Source: Clostridiaceae bacterium Marseille-Q4149
GTDB taxonomy: Bacteria; Bacillota; Clostridia; Oscillospirales; Oscillospiraceae
DNA length: 64,000 nt
Reading direction: 5' to 3'
NCBI GenBank assembly: GCA_018228685.1
Contig: CP073691.1
Coordinates: 1,054,001-1,118,000 of the forward strand
A program made the position numbers and the translations under genes. This document shows positions 1-8,169 of this stretch, piece after piece. The notes below the pieces were generated by a model. That model ran no database searches. It had not been told where the DNA came from and was given only the letters and a program-made list of their open reading frames with translations. The stretch's first letter is position 1, and every line of letters starts with the position of its first letter.

Positions 1-282
1 AGCTTTGCCTGCGGCGTGGCGGTCGGGCTGTATTTTATTCTCCGTCCACACTTCGGAACGGAAACTCTCAGTTGGGTATGTATCCTTGGTGCTGCGCCCT
101 TTGCGCTGATGGGCTTTGTTAAATACAACGGTATGAACGCCGAGCAGTTCGTTTGGGCGTGGATTAAATCGGAGTTCCTTATGCCGAAAAAGCTGATGTT
201 TCAGCCCGATAATCTCTACTATGAAACGCTGAAAGCAGCAATCCAAAATCACGAAAAGGAGGCGTTGAAGAACAATGCTTAA
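1..282 (+). CDS. PrgI family conjugal transfer protein (5' end outside window)
   Basis: The frame is open from base 1, so the gene starts before the window. Two hydrophobic stretches are seen (roughly codons 5-22 and 25-42), followed by a soluble tail. PrgI proteins are small membrane components of Gram-positive type IV secretion systems, encoded just before the VirB4 ATPase. Here the end overlaps the next gene by 8 bp, which indicates translational coupling. The family call rests on size, topology and neighbour. Confidence 0.8.
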   Translation, partial: SFACGVAVGLYFILRPHFGTETLSWVCILGAAPFALMGFVKYNGMNAEQFVWAWIKSEFLMPKKLMFQPDNLYYETLKAAIQNHEKEALKNNA

Positions 283-2608
283 AACACTCAAAAACCTGTT
301 CAAGCAGGATAAGGAGAAGTTTGTCGTGCCGAAATCGGTACAGAGCGTTATCCCGATTAAAACTATCTGGGAGGACGGTATCTTCCTTGTCGGCAAGAAC
401 AAGTACGCTAAGACATTCAAATTTGAGGACATCAATTACGCCGTAGCAAGCCGTGAGGATAAGGAAGCAATGTTCCTTGAATACTCGGAGCTGCTTAATT
501 CGCTTGACAGCGGAGCTACCACGAAAATCACAATCAACAACCGCCGCTTGAACAAAGCGGACTTTGAACAGACGATACTCATTCCTATGGCTGATGACGG
601 TCTGGATAAGTACCGCAAGGAATATAACAAAATGCTCCTTGAAAAAGCAACGGGAGCAAACTCCATTGTGCAGGACAAGTATGTGACGGTATCTGTCAGC
701 AAGAAAAACATCGAGGAAGCCCGAAACTACTTTGCCCGTGTGGGTGCTGACCTTATTGCCCATTTTTCCCGTCTGGGGTCACGCTGCGTGGAGCTTGAAG
801 CCGAGGAAAAGCTCCGCATTTTTCACGACTTTTACCGCACAGGCGAAGAAACGGCGTTCCGCTTCGATATTTCCCAGACGATGCGAAAGGGTCACGACTT
901 CAAGGACTTTATCTGCCCTGACACCTTTGAATTTGAAAATGACTGTTTCAGAATGGGCGACAGATACGGGCGTGTGATTTTCCTCAGAGAATATGCCGCC
1001 TATATCAAGGACAGTATGGTAGCGGAGCTTTGTGAGCTGAACAGAAATATGATGCTCTCCGTTGACATTATCCCCGTTCCCACAGATGAAGCCGTGCGAG
1101 AGGTGGAAAACCGACTGCTCGGCGTGGAAACTAACATCACGAATTGGCAGAGAAAGCAAAACCAGAACAACAACTTTTCTGCCGTTGTACCGTATGACTT
1201 GGAACAGCAGCGAAAAGAAAGCAAGGAGTTCCTTGATGACCTTACGACCCGTGACCAGAGAATGATGTTCGCCGTGCTGACTATGGTGCATACGGCTGAC
1301 AGCAAGGAGCAGCTTGACAGCGACACAGAAGCGTTGCTCACGACTGCCAGAAAGCACCTGTGTCAGTTTGCCGTGCTGAAATATCAGCAGATGGACGGAC
1401 TGAATACGGTGCTGCCTTTCGGTGTGCGAAAGATTGACGCCTTGCGTACCCTTACTACGGAAAGCCTTGCGGTGTTTATTCCGTTTCGGGTGCAGGAAAT
1501 CTATCACGAAAACGGCGTTTATTACGGGCAGAATGTAATCAGCAAGAATATGATTATCGCTAACCGCCGCCACCTGCTCAACGGTAATTCCTTTATCCTC
1601 GGCGTGTCGGGTGCGGGCAAATCCTTTACGGCAAAGGAAGAAATGACGAACATCATTCTGACCGACCCCAACGCCGATATTATCATTATTGACCCAGAGC
1701 GAGAGTATTCGCCGCTTGTAAAGGCAATGCAGGGCGAGGTCATTCACATCTCGGCAACGAGCGAAAACCATATCAACGCTATGGATATGAACTCCGATTA
1801 CGGTGACGGCGCAAACCCCGTTATCTTGAAATCGGAGTTTATTTTGTCCCTTTGCGAACAGCTCATCGGCGGCAGCAGTCTTGGCGCAAAGCAGAAATCC
1901 ATCATTGACCGCTGTACCGCTTCGGTGTATCGGTATTATCAGCAAGGCAACTATATGGGAACGCCGCCGACCTTGCAGGACTTCCGTGAGGAGCTGCTAA
2001 AGCAGGACGAGCCAGAAGCGCAAGAAATCGCCCTTGCCATTGAGCTTTTCACGGACGGCTCTTTGAACACCTTTGCCAAGCATACAAATGTGGATACTCA
2101 CAGCCGCCTTATCTGCTATGACATTCTGGATTTGGGCAAGCAGTTACAGCCAATCGGTATGCTTGTTGTCCTTGACAGCATCTTGAACCGTATTACCCAG
2201 AACAGAGCCAAAGGCAGGAACACATTCATTTTCATTGATGAGATTTATCTGCTCTTTCAGCACGAATACTCCGCAAACTTCCTATTTACGCTTTGGAAAA
2301 GAGTAAGAAAATACGGTGCGTACTGCACGGGTATCACGCAGAATGTGGACGACCTTTTGCAGAGCCACACGGCAAGGACAATGCTTGCCAACAGCGAGTT
2401 TATCATTATGCTCAACCAAGCGTCCACAGACCGTATCGAGCTTGCCAAGCTCCTTAATATCTCCGACCTTCAGCTCAGTTATATTACGAATGTCGGCGCA
2501 GGACAGGGGCTTCTCAAGGTCGGCAGTTCTCTTGTGCCGTTTGTCAACAAGTTCCCCCGCAATACCGAGCTTTACAAGCTGATGACGACCAAGTTCGGAG
2601 AAGTATAA
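275..2608 (+). CDS. VirB4-like conjugation ATPase
   Basis: 777 residues, the usual length for the VirB4/TraE ATPases of CTn elements. Walker A (GVSGAGKS) is near residue 443 and Walker B (FIFIDEIYLL) near residue 651; the N-terminal half is the VirB4 N-domain that contacts the secretion channel. Role known for the family: energizes assembly of and transfer through the conjugative type IV channel at the membrane. It follows prgI with an 8-bp overlap. In related elements the next gene is normally a large NlpC/P60 cell-wall hydrolase. Here an unrelated ATPase gene follows instead, so the transfer module may be interrupted. The gene itself looks intact. Confidence 0.93.
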   Translation: MLKTLKNLFKQDKEKFVVPKSVQSVIPIKTIWEDGIFLVGKNKYAKTFKFEDINYAVASREDKEAMFLEYSELLNSLDSGATTKITINNRRLNKADFEQTILIPMADDGLDKYRKEYNKMLLEKATGANSIVQDKYVTVSVSKKNIEEARNYFARVGADLIAHFSRLGSRCVELEAEEKLRIFHDFYRTGEETAFRFDISQTMRKGHDFKDFICPDTFEFENDCFRMGDRYGRVIFLREYAAYIKDSMVAELCELNRNMMLSVDIIPVPTDEAVREVENRLLGVETNITNWQRKQNQNNNFSAVVPYDLEQQRKESKEFLDDLTTRDQRMMFAVLTMVHTADSKEQLDSDTEALLTTARKHLCQFAVLKYQQMDGLNTVLPFGVRKIDALRTLTTESLAVFIPFRVQEIYHENGVYYGQNVISKNMIIANRRHLLNGNSFILGVSGAGKSFTAKEEMTNIILTDPNADIIIIDPEREYSPLVKAMQGEVIHISATSENHINAMDMNSDYGDGANPVILKSEFILSLCEQLIGGSSLGAKQKSIIDRCTASVYRYYQQGNYMGTPPTLQDFREELLKQDEPEAQEIALAIELFTDGSLNTFAKHTNVDTHSRLICYDILDLGKQLQPIGMLVVLDSILNRITQNRAKGRNTFIFIDEIYLLFQHEYSANFLFTLWKRVRKYGAYCTGITQNVDDLLQSHTARTMLANSEFIIMLNQASTDRIELAKLLNISDLQLSYITNVGAGQGLLKVGSSLVPFVNKFPRNTELYKLMTTKFGEV

Positions 2609-2696
2609 AACGCAGAAATTGCGGTGTTCGTGTCGTATCGTGAGAGGTTAGAGAAAATAATCGTGTTAATTAGTGCGAAAATTCAAGGAAATTTCA

Positions 2697-2725
2697 TTGA
2701 TTTTTACGCGAATATCTGCTATACT
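2697..2725 (+). promoter_or_regulatory. Sigma-A promoter for the DUF4143 ATPase gene
   Basis: TTGATT (2697-2702), a 17-bp spacer and TATACT (2720-2725), with an RBS (AAGGAGG) just before the ATG at 2755. The cargo gene is therefore probably transcribed independently of the transfer operon. Confidence 0.6.
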
Positions 2726-2754
2726 ATGGTCAGTACCTTTAAGGAGGACTGCTT

Positions 2755-4050
2755 ATGTATAGAAAGATTATGGGCTTCTTGGAAGCGTGGAAAGAAAGCG
2801 AACACCGCAAGCCCCTTATTTTACAGGGCGCAAGACAGGTCGGAAAGACCTATTCCATTCTGGAGTTTGGGCGCACCCATTACGAAAATGTGGCATACTT
2901 CAACTTTGAAACCAATCCAAAGCTGAACGAAACCTTTGATGAAAACATCAGCCCCGATTATCTGATACCGATTTTGTCCCATATCGCAGGTCAGACTATC
3001 GTAAAGGAAAAAACGCTGATAGTCTTTGATGAGGTGCAGCTCTGCGAAAGGGCTTTGACCTCGCTCAAATACTTTTGCGAGAACGCTCCAGATTATCACA
3101 TCATTGTCGCAGGCAGCTTGCTCGGCGTTGCGGTCAACAGGGCGAAATTCTCTTTTCCCGTAGGAAAGGTCGATATGAAAACGCTTTATCCTATGGATAT
3201 GGAGGAATTTATGTTGGCTCTCGGTGAGGACGATTTGGTAGAGCAGATTAAAAAATGCTTCCAAACCGATACGCCGCTGCCGTCTGCCTTGCACGACGCC
3301 GCAATGCAGCTTTACCGTCAGTACCTTGTGGTCGGCGGTATGCCAGAGTGCGTGATGCAATTCGCTGAAACAAAGGATTATATCCTTGTCCGCCATACGC
3401 AGGATACGATACTTGCAAGCTATCTCAACGATATGAGCAAGTATAACAACTTGAATGAAATCAAGAAAACCAGACTTGCCTACGACAATATAACTGTTCA
3501 GCTCTCAAAGAAGAATACCCGTTTCCAATATAAACTGATTAAGAAAGGCGGACGGGCATCTGAATTTGAAAATGCGATTGAATGGCTTTGCCTGTCTGGT
3601 ATCGTGTCACAGGTTTACAAGGTCGAGCAAATCAAAAAGCCACTTGAAAACTACCGTGATATTGATGCGTTCAAGATTTATGTGTCCGACTTAGGGCTGC
3701 TTTGCGCCAAGAAAGATTTAGCCGCCAATGACATTCTCTATATGGTCGAGGAAATCAACGATTTCAAGGGCGGTATGGCTGAGAACTATGTCAATGTACA
3801 GCTCTCCATTAACGGCTACCACACCTACTATTGGGAGTCCGAGCGTGGAGCTGAAATTGATTTTATCATTCAGCGTGACGGTCAACTCATTCCCATTGAG
3901 GTCAAGTCTGCCGACAACACCAGAGCCAAGAGCTTAAAGGTCTATATGGACACCTACAAGCCTGCTTATGCAATCAAGCTCTCTGCCAAGAACTTCGGCT
4001 TTGAGGACAATAAAAAAATCGTTCCTCTCTATGCCGCATTTTGTATCTGA
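2755..4050 (+). CDS. AAA ATPase with C-terminal DUF4143 domain
   Basis: 431 residues. Walker A (GARQVGKT) is near residue 25 and a Walker B-like IVFDEVQL near residue 88, matching AAA_14. The C-terminal half is DUF4143, with a nuclease-like signature near residues 362-380 (EIDFII, then PIEVKS). These proteins are widespread and often mobile; their biological role is not established. A strong RBS precedes the ATG, a dedicated promoter lies upstream and a terminator follows, so this is a self-contained cargo unit between virB4 and the sortase remnant. Its codon use looks like the rest of the element. Confidence 0.88.
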   Translation: MYRKIMGFLEAWKESEHRKPLILQGARQVGKTYSILEFGRTHYENVAYFNFETNPKLNETFDENISPDYLIPILSHIAGQTIVKEKTLIVFDEVQLCERALTSLKYFCENAPDYHIIVAGSLLGVAVNRAKFSFPVGKVDMKTLYPMDMEEFMLALGEDDLVEQIKKCFQTDTPLPSALHDAAMQLYRQYLVVGGMPECVMQFAETKDYILVRHTQDTILASYLNDMSKYNNLNEIKKTRLAYDNITVQLSKKNTRFQYKLIKKGGRASEFENAIEWLCLSGIVSQVYKVEQIKKPLENYRDIDAFKIYVSDLGLLCAKKDLAANDILYMVEEINDFKGGMAENYVNVQLSINGYHTYYWESERGAEIDFIIQRDGQLIPIEVKSADNTRAKSLKVYMDTYKPAYAIKLSAKNFGFEDNKKIVPLYAAFCI

Positions 4051-4066
4051 AATCAATATTTTGGCG

Positions 4067-4101
4067 ATAACGCTCACAGAAAATGTGGGCGTTATTTTTT
4101 G
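4067..4101 (+). terminator. Rho-independent terminator after the DUF4143 gene
   Basis: An 11-bp stem (4067-4077 with 4085-4095, one G-U pair) is followed by a T-run. Confidence 0.7.
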
Positions 4102-4133
4102 CCCCTAAAACAGAATAAGAAAGGACAACGCTT

Positions 4134-4545
4134 ATGAAGAAATACACAAAAATCATTTGTATGATTGCCGCCGTGTGCCTGCTTGGCACGGCGGCTTTTT
4201 GCAGCTTTCATATTTACAGCCACTATGCGCACGAAAGCGAGCAGGAAGAAGTCTTTGAGAAAATTGCCGAGGTTGTGGAACAGGCGCAGACGGGCGAAAG
4301 CGAAACGACCGATGTTCTGCGCACAGAGGAAGAAACCGTGCTTGCAGAGTACGGCGAGCTGTATCTGCAAAATACGGATATGGTCGGCTGGCTTTCGATT
4401 GCCGGCACGAATATCAACTATCCCGTAATGCAAACCCCGAACAACCCCAATTATTATCTGAAGCACAATTTTGAAAAGGAGTACAGCGATTTAGGCACTC
4501 CGTATGTGCAGGAAAATTGCGACCTATTCACGAGTGATAACCTTC
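4134..4545 (+). pseudogene. Class B sortase, 3'-truncated
   Basis: Starts normally: an N-terminal membrane anchor at about residues 7-24, then a class B sortase body with GWLSIAGTNINYPVMQ near residues 84-99. The match stops after residue ~137 (SDNL), just before the place where the catalytic His (YGHxM) should come; the catalytic Cys and Arg regions are also absent. The frame continues to 4658 with unrelated residues. Class B sortases in these elements probably attach conjugation proteins to the wall. Without catalytic residues this copy cannot be active. The break near 4545 abuts the next regulator gene, which points to a deletion or insertion junction. Confidence 0.85.
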
Positions 4546-4608
4546 GCTGTTTGTGGGGAAGAGTTTTTGCGAAAGCCGTGCTATACTTTTCTTCGGAGGT
4601 ACACAAAA

Positions 4609-5151
4609 ATGGATCAAATAAAGATTGGAAAATTTATTGCCGCCCTGCGAAAAGATAAAGGCTTGACGCAGGAGCAGCTCGGAGAAAAGCTTGGTGTGAC
4701 CAACAAAACCATTTCCCGTTGGGAGAACGGCAATTATATGCCCGATGTTGAAATGCTGTCGCTGCTTTCAAAGGAATTCGGCGTAAGTATTAACGAACTT
4801 ATAAGCGGCGAACGGCTTTGGGCGGAGGACTTTAAGAAAGCCGCCGACGATAACCTTGTTACGGCGCTGAACAACAGCACCTTTACGCTGAAAGAAAAGA
4901 TAGTATTTTTTAAGAAGAAATGGCTGCACGAACATATTTCAACTATCGTCCTGTGCGTTGTAGCGTGGATAGGTATTATAATATGGACTGCGCTGAAATT
5001 ACGAGGCAGCGACTCTTATGCGCTTTTGGGTGCAATAGGCAGTATGCTTGCTATACTTTTCTATGTGGTACTGTATAACCGTATGATGGTATATGTGGAG
5101 AACCACGCATATCGGGCAACGCCAGACAAGGAAACCGAAACGAAAAACTAA
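4609..5151 (+). CDS. XRE-family regulator with C-terminal membrane segments
   Basis: The start is the ATG at 4609, preceded by GGAGGT; the frame upstream belongs to the sortase junction. 180 residues: a helix-turn-helix domain of the Cro/XRE type at residues 1-60 (LTQEQLGEKL, then NKTISRWENG), a linker, and two hydrophobic helices at about 108-128 and 136-156. This is the architecture of small membrane-tethered XRE regulators in Firmicutes, which often respond to envelope or signal peptides. The target is unknown. The blaI/blaR-like pair lies downstream with its own promoter. Confidence 0.82.
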   Translation: MDQIKIGKFIAALRKDKGLTQEQLGEKLGVTNKTISRWENGNYMPDVEMLSLLSKEFGVSINELISGERLWAEDFKKAADDNLVTALNNSTFTLKEKIVFFKKKWLHEHISTIVLCVVAWIGIIIWTALKLRGSDSYALLGAIGSMLAILFYVVLYNRMMVYVENHAYRATPDKETETKN

Positions 5152-5226
5152 CCTTGATAAATCCAAAGTAGTTGAATGCTGTCTGAGTATTGGCAGCAAA
5201 GAGTTTGTGAACTTTTTGTTTTCCTC

Positions 5227-5282
5227 TTGACAAAACGGGTCTACAAGTATTAGACTATAAGCAAAGGTCTAATGCTTGTAGA
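5227..5282 (+). promoter_or_regulatory. Promoter and palindromic BlaI-type operator
   Basis: TTGACA (5227-5232) and a -10 at 5251-5256 (TAGACT). Two 16-bp arms, 5240-5255 and 5267-5282, form an inverted repeat with 15 of 16 matches and an 11-bp centre. The arms contain the CTACA...TGTAG ends typical of BlaI/MecI operators. One arm covers the -10, so repressor binding would block RNA polymerase. The repressor gene begins at 5301. Confidence 0.8.
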
Positions 5283-5300
5283 TCCGCAAGGAGGATTATA

Positions 5301-5663
5301 ATGAAAAATTACAAACTTGGAGATATGGAACTGGAGTTTGCCAACTTAATTTGGGAGAATGAGCCTATTTCCTCTGGAGGCTTGGTTCAGCTTTGTGAGC
5401 AGAAATTCTCTTGGAAGAAATCCACCACATATACGATGCTGAAGCGTCTTTGTGATAAGGGCATTTTTCAAAACAATTCGGGCAATGTCGTTTCTGTCCT
5501 TTCAAAGCAGGAGTGGTTTACGAAGCAAAGTGAGGGCTTCGTGGAAGAAACATTCAACGGTTCTCTGCCACAATTCTTAGTGGCGTTTACCCGCCGCAAA
5601 AAGCTCTCAAAGCAGGAAATCGCTGAGATACAGAAAATCATCGACCAAAATGCAGAGGAATGA
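5301..5663 (+). CDS. BlaI/MecI family transcriptional repressor
   Basis: 120 residues, the family's usual length. The N-terminal winged helix covers residues 1-75 (ELEFANLIWENEPISS; the recognition part is KKSTTYTMLKRL) and the C-terminal part dimerizes. Family role: represses its own operon until a membrane metallopeptidase triggers its cleavage. It is preceded by AAGGAGG, lies just after a perfect-looking palindromic operator, and its stop overlaps the start region of the peptidase gene. No beta-lactamase is nearby, so the regulated output is probably the pair itself or an unlinked gene. Confidence 0.9.
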   Translation: MKNYKLGDMELEFANLIWENEPISSGGLVQLCEQKFSWKKSTTYTMLKRLCDKGIFQNNSGNVVSVLSKQEWFTKQSEGFVEETFNGSLPQFLVAFTRRKKLSKQEIAEIQKIIDQNAEE

Positions 5664-5665
5664 CT

Positions 5666-6973
5666 ATGAGCGACAAAGTATTTCTCGATATTGTAAATAT
5701 GAGTATTACGGGCAGCTTTGCTATTTTAATTATTATGTTGGCACGGTTGCTGCTGAAAAAAGCTCCAAAGGTTTTCTCCTACGCATTATGGTTTGTTGCC
5801 TTTTTCCGTCTGCTTGTACCCGTTTCCTTTGAAAGCGTTTTGAGCATATTGCCGTTCAACACCACGCCGCTTTCTACGGATATGCTTTATATTGAAACCC
5901 CTTATGTGGAAACGGGTATAAAAGCAATAGACAGCGTAATCAACCCTGTTGTAGCAACTGAGGTTTTCGATTCTACCGCAAATGTATATCAGATATTTAC
6001 CTTTTGGGGGAAGATTATATGGTTCATCGGCGTTTGTGCGTTTTGCCTGTATAGCATACGCTCATATTCCAAACTCAAAAAGAAATTACAGAGTGCCGTC
6101 CTTCTTCGGGATAATATTTATATTTCGCAAGTAGTCGGCACGCCCTTTGCGCTTGGATTGCGAAATCCAAAAATATACTTGCCGAGCAATTTGGCTGACG
6201 CACAGGAATATGTAATTGCCCACGAACAGACGCATCTCGCTCGGCGTGATAACCTTGCGAAGATATTAGGATATGTTGTTCTTATCCTGCATTGGTTTAA
6301 CCCTCTTGTGTGGCTTGCGTTCAAGCTGTTCGTTACCGATATGGAAATGTCCTGCGATGAAAGCGTAATCAGAAATTCAAAGGAGGATATTCGCAAAGAA
6401 TACAGCCGGTCGCTTTTAGAGCTTTCTATTGAAAAAAGCACACTTGGCATACCGATGGCGTTTGCCGAGGGAAATCCCAAAGAAAGGATAAAGAATGTTA
6501 TGAAATCAAACACGAAAAAAATAATTGGATTTGCAGGTTTAGGGGCGGTAATTTTAATTGTGGTCATTGCAATATGCCTTATTCCTAACCGTCCGCAGTA
6601 TGCGACGGCAAAGCAAACTATTACTGAAATCAACGCAATTGCAACTCCGTCTGCAACGCACGCCGAAATTAAAACTGCCGACGGGAACAAAACCATTACA
6701 GACAGCGCATATTTCAATGAACTGTTGACCTTTGTTGAAGGTATTGAGATCAACACGAAAGAAGTTAAGAGAGGCTCTTGGATTGACAGCGAGGAAAATA
6801 ACAAGATTACATTTTACCGAGCAGACAATTCTATGGACTCCATAATCAGTTTCACTTCCGATTATTCTAAGATTTGGATTGAAACAAGCGCAACGATTTC
6901 TTTCACATATAGTGTCAAAGACCCAGCAGAAGTGCAAAAGGGACTTGCAGCTTTCCTTGGCAACAATAGCTAA
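5666..6973 (+). CDS. BlaR1/MecR1-like M56 membrane metallopeptidase
   Basis: About 435 residues. The start at 5666 is chosen for RBS spacing (AGAGGA); an ATG at 5660 overlaps the blaI stop and is the alternative. Four hydrophobic segments surround the zinc protease motif HEQTH near residue 187, followed by a CDES stretch near 231 as in M56 peptidases. A further membrane helix at about 293-311 leads to a short extracytoplasmic domain of ~125 residues. That domain is far too short for the penicillin-binding domain of BlaR1 and lacks an SxxK-type serine site that I can see, so the sensed signal is probably not a beta-lactam. Confidence 0.85.
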   Translation: MSDKVFLDIVNMSITGSFAILIIMLARLLLKKAPKVFSYALWFVAFFRLLVPVSFESVLSILPFNTTPLSTDMLYIETPYVETGIKAIDSVINPVVATEVFDSTANVYQIFTFWGKIIWFIGVCAFCLYSIRSYSKLKKKLQSAVLLRDNIYISQVVGTPFALGLRNPKIYLPSNLADAQEYVIAHEQTHLARRDNLAKILGYVVLILHWFNPLVWLAFKLFVTDMEMSCDESVIRNSKEDIRKEYSRSLLELSIEKSTLGIPMAFAEGNPKERIKNVMKSNTKKIIGFAGLGAVILIVVIAICLIPNRPQYATAKQTITEINAIATPSATHAEIKTADGNKTITDSAYFNELLTFVEGIEINTKEVKRGSWIDSEENNKITFYRADNSMDSIISFTSDYSKIWIETSATISFTYSVKDPAEVQKGLAAFLGNNS

Positions 6974-7011
6974 GGCAATCTTGCGTTTGTGACTCGGAGG
7001 AAATATGCCTA

Positions 7012-7201
7012 ATGCAAAAAGAAAAATTTATACTATGCCCCGTCTGCGGCAACAAAAACAAGAGTACAGATACGGGAGGATACAGAGCTAAAGAATTTTC
7101 CCCTGTTCTGTCCCAAGTGCCATAAGCAGACCTTGATAAATGCAAAGCAACTGAATATCACAACAGCAGAAGTGCCAGACGCTAAGACGCAGAGCCGATG
7201 A
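7012..7201 (+). pseudogene. Cysteine-rich KTR-type zinc ribbon protein, frameshifted
   Basis: Reads MQKEKFILCPVCGNK in the starting frame. An extra A in the AAAAA run near 7057-7061 shifts the frame. In the next frame it continues with the expected LKNFPLFCPKCHKQTLI and stops at 7199. The two CPxC pairs form the zinc ribbon of small cysteine-rich KTR proteins that are common in Tn916/Tn1549-like elements; their function is unknown. A single-base indel in a homopolymer could be a true mutation or a sequencing error. Confidence 0.8.
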
Positions 7202-7236
7202 ACCTGTGAGATACCTCACAGCTCGTCGGCTCTTTT
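7192..7236 (+). terminator. Terminator overlapping the end of the KTR gene
   Basis: The outer stem is GAGCCGATGA with TCGTCGGCTC, the inner stem CTGTGAG with CTCACAG, and TTTTG follows. The KTR stop codon lies inside the 5' arm. Confidence 0.75.
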
Positions 7237-7260
7237 GTTATCAATATATATTTGGCAGCA

Positions 7261-7299
7261 CAGCCCACCAAATAAAAAAAACGGTGCTTTGGTGGGCTG
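7261..7299. repeat. 12-bp perfect inverted repeat
   Basis: CAGCCCACCAAA (7261-7272) is repeated inverted at 7288-7299 around an A-rich centre. There is no T-run after it on either strand, so it is probably not a simple terminator. Confidence 0.7.
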
Positions 7300-7329
7300 C
7301 TCTGTCACGCCCAAACAAAATTAGTGCAG

Positions 7330-7366
7330 CCCTCCAAGCCCGTTTAAGGTTTGGAGGGATTTTTTA
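7330..7366 (+). terminator. Rho-independent terminator
   Basis: An 8-bp GC-rich stem (7330-7337 with 7351-7358) is followed by ATTTTTTAT. Confidence 0.75.
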
Positions 7367-7421
7367 TGTGTTGGTCTAATATGACCGCAACGCTGCTCAT
7401 CAGAAGCAGCGGATACATATA

Positions 7422-7481
7422 GAGTGTCACGCAGGAACGAGGATAGTCTGTTAAAAAAATCCTCGCCTGCTCGTGGCACTC
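7422..7481. repeat. Long imperfect hairpin in the leader region
   Basis: Arms 7422-7444 and 7459-7481 pair over about 20 positions with small bulges, with an A-rich loop. It lies in the 476-bp gene-free stretch before the sigma-70-like gene, between two terminators. Confidence 0.65.
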
Positions 7482-7537
7482 TTATGGTTTTCAAATAGAG
7501 ATTTCATTTCTATGCCATAGGTATAGTTATGCTTATT

Positions 7538-7571
7538 GCCGCAGAGGTCTTTATACCTTTGCGGCTTTTTG
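7538..7571 (+). terminator. Terminator/attenuator in the leader of the sigma-like gene
   Basis: GCCGCAGAGG pairs with CCTTTGCGGC (7556-7565), followed by TTTTTG. It lies about 105 bp before the next gene, which suggests read-through control. Apart from the hairpins listed, I see no coding capacity between 7202 and 7677. Confidence 0.7.
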
Positions 7572-7677
7572 TTTGTCTTGCTTCTCTTTGATACAGGACA
7601 AGCCCGTATCTGGCGTTGGCTGCCGCAGTCCGCCTGCCAATCTGAGTTTTCAAAAAATTCAGATTGGAGGAAACAGT

Positions 7678-8106
7678 ATGGCGTACAACAAAGCCAGAGA
7701 AGAAAAGAAATGGCGGCTCTGGAAAGAAGCCGAGGAAAAACAGCTACGGAGTTTAGGGGTCAGCGAAAGCGACATAGAAACGCTCCGTGTTCACGATTGG
7801 GCGATTTTTAATTCCGACAGGCGTTACTATCAGCGTATGCAAGAAACAGGTACATACCTTGAAGAAGTCGCAACGGATATGACACAGCCCGAAATAAAAA
7901 CGGTTGAGGACTTTCTGGATAACATCGAAAATCAGCAGCTCTATCAAGTGCTGATTAAGGTGGACAGGCTTACTCTGCGTATCGCTTTTATGAAGGTACA
8001 GGGATATTCTACCCGTGAAATTGCATCGTATCTGCGTATCACGGAGAAAGCCGTTTACAGGCGATTGGATAGGCTCAAAGAAAAAATCCAAAAAATTTTT
8101 GAGTAG
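7678..8106 (+). CDS. Sigma-70 region 4-like regulator
   Basis: 142 residues from the ATG at 7678, which has GGAGG nine bases upstream; upstream codons in frame belong to the leader. The N-terminal part is charged and helical (KAREEKKWRLWKEAEEKQ). The C-terminal 60 residues form a helix-turn-helix of the sigma-70 region 4 kind (GYSTREIASYLRITEKAVYRRL). Such short proteins are conserved in Tn916/Tn1549-like elements, where they are thought to control expression of excision and transfer genes. It is followed by a strong terminator. Confidence 0.85.
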   Translation: MAYNKAREEKKWRLWKEAEEKQLRSLGVSESDIETLRVHDWAIFNSDRRYYQRMQETGTYLEEVATDMTQPEIKTVEDFLDNIENQQLYQVLIKVDRLTLRIAFMKVQGYSTREIASYLRITEKAVYRRLDRLKEKIQKIFE

Positions 8107-8135
8107 AGGGGAAAATTGAGCGTTCCCACGGGCTA

Positions 8136-8169
8136 CAGGGTGAGAGGACAAAACCTCTCGCCCTGTTTT
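8136..8169 (+). terminator. Terminator after the sigma-like gene
   Basis: CAGGGTGAGAGG pairs with CCTCTCGCCCTG (8154-8165, one G-U) and is followed by TTTT. Confidence 0.85.

Noticed and set aside
5301..6973. Beta-lactam resistance regulator
   Set aside because: No beta-lactamase or PBP gene is nearby and the sensor domain is too short for penicillin binding.
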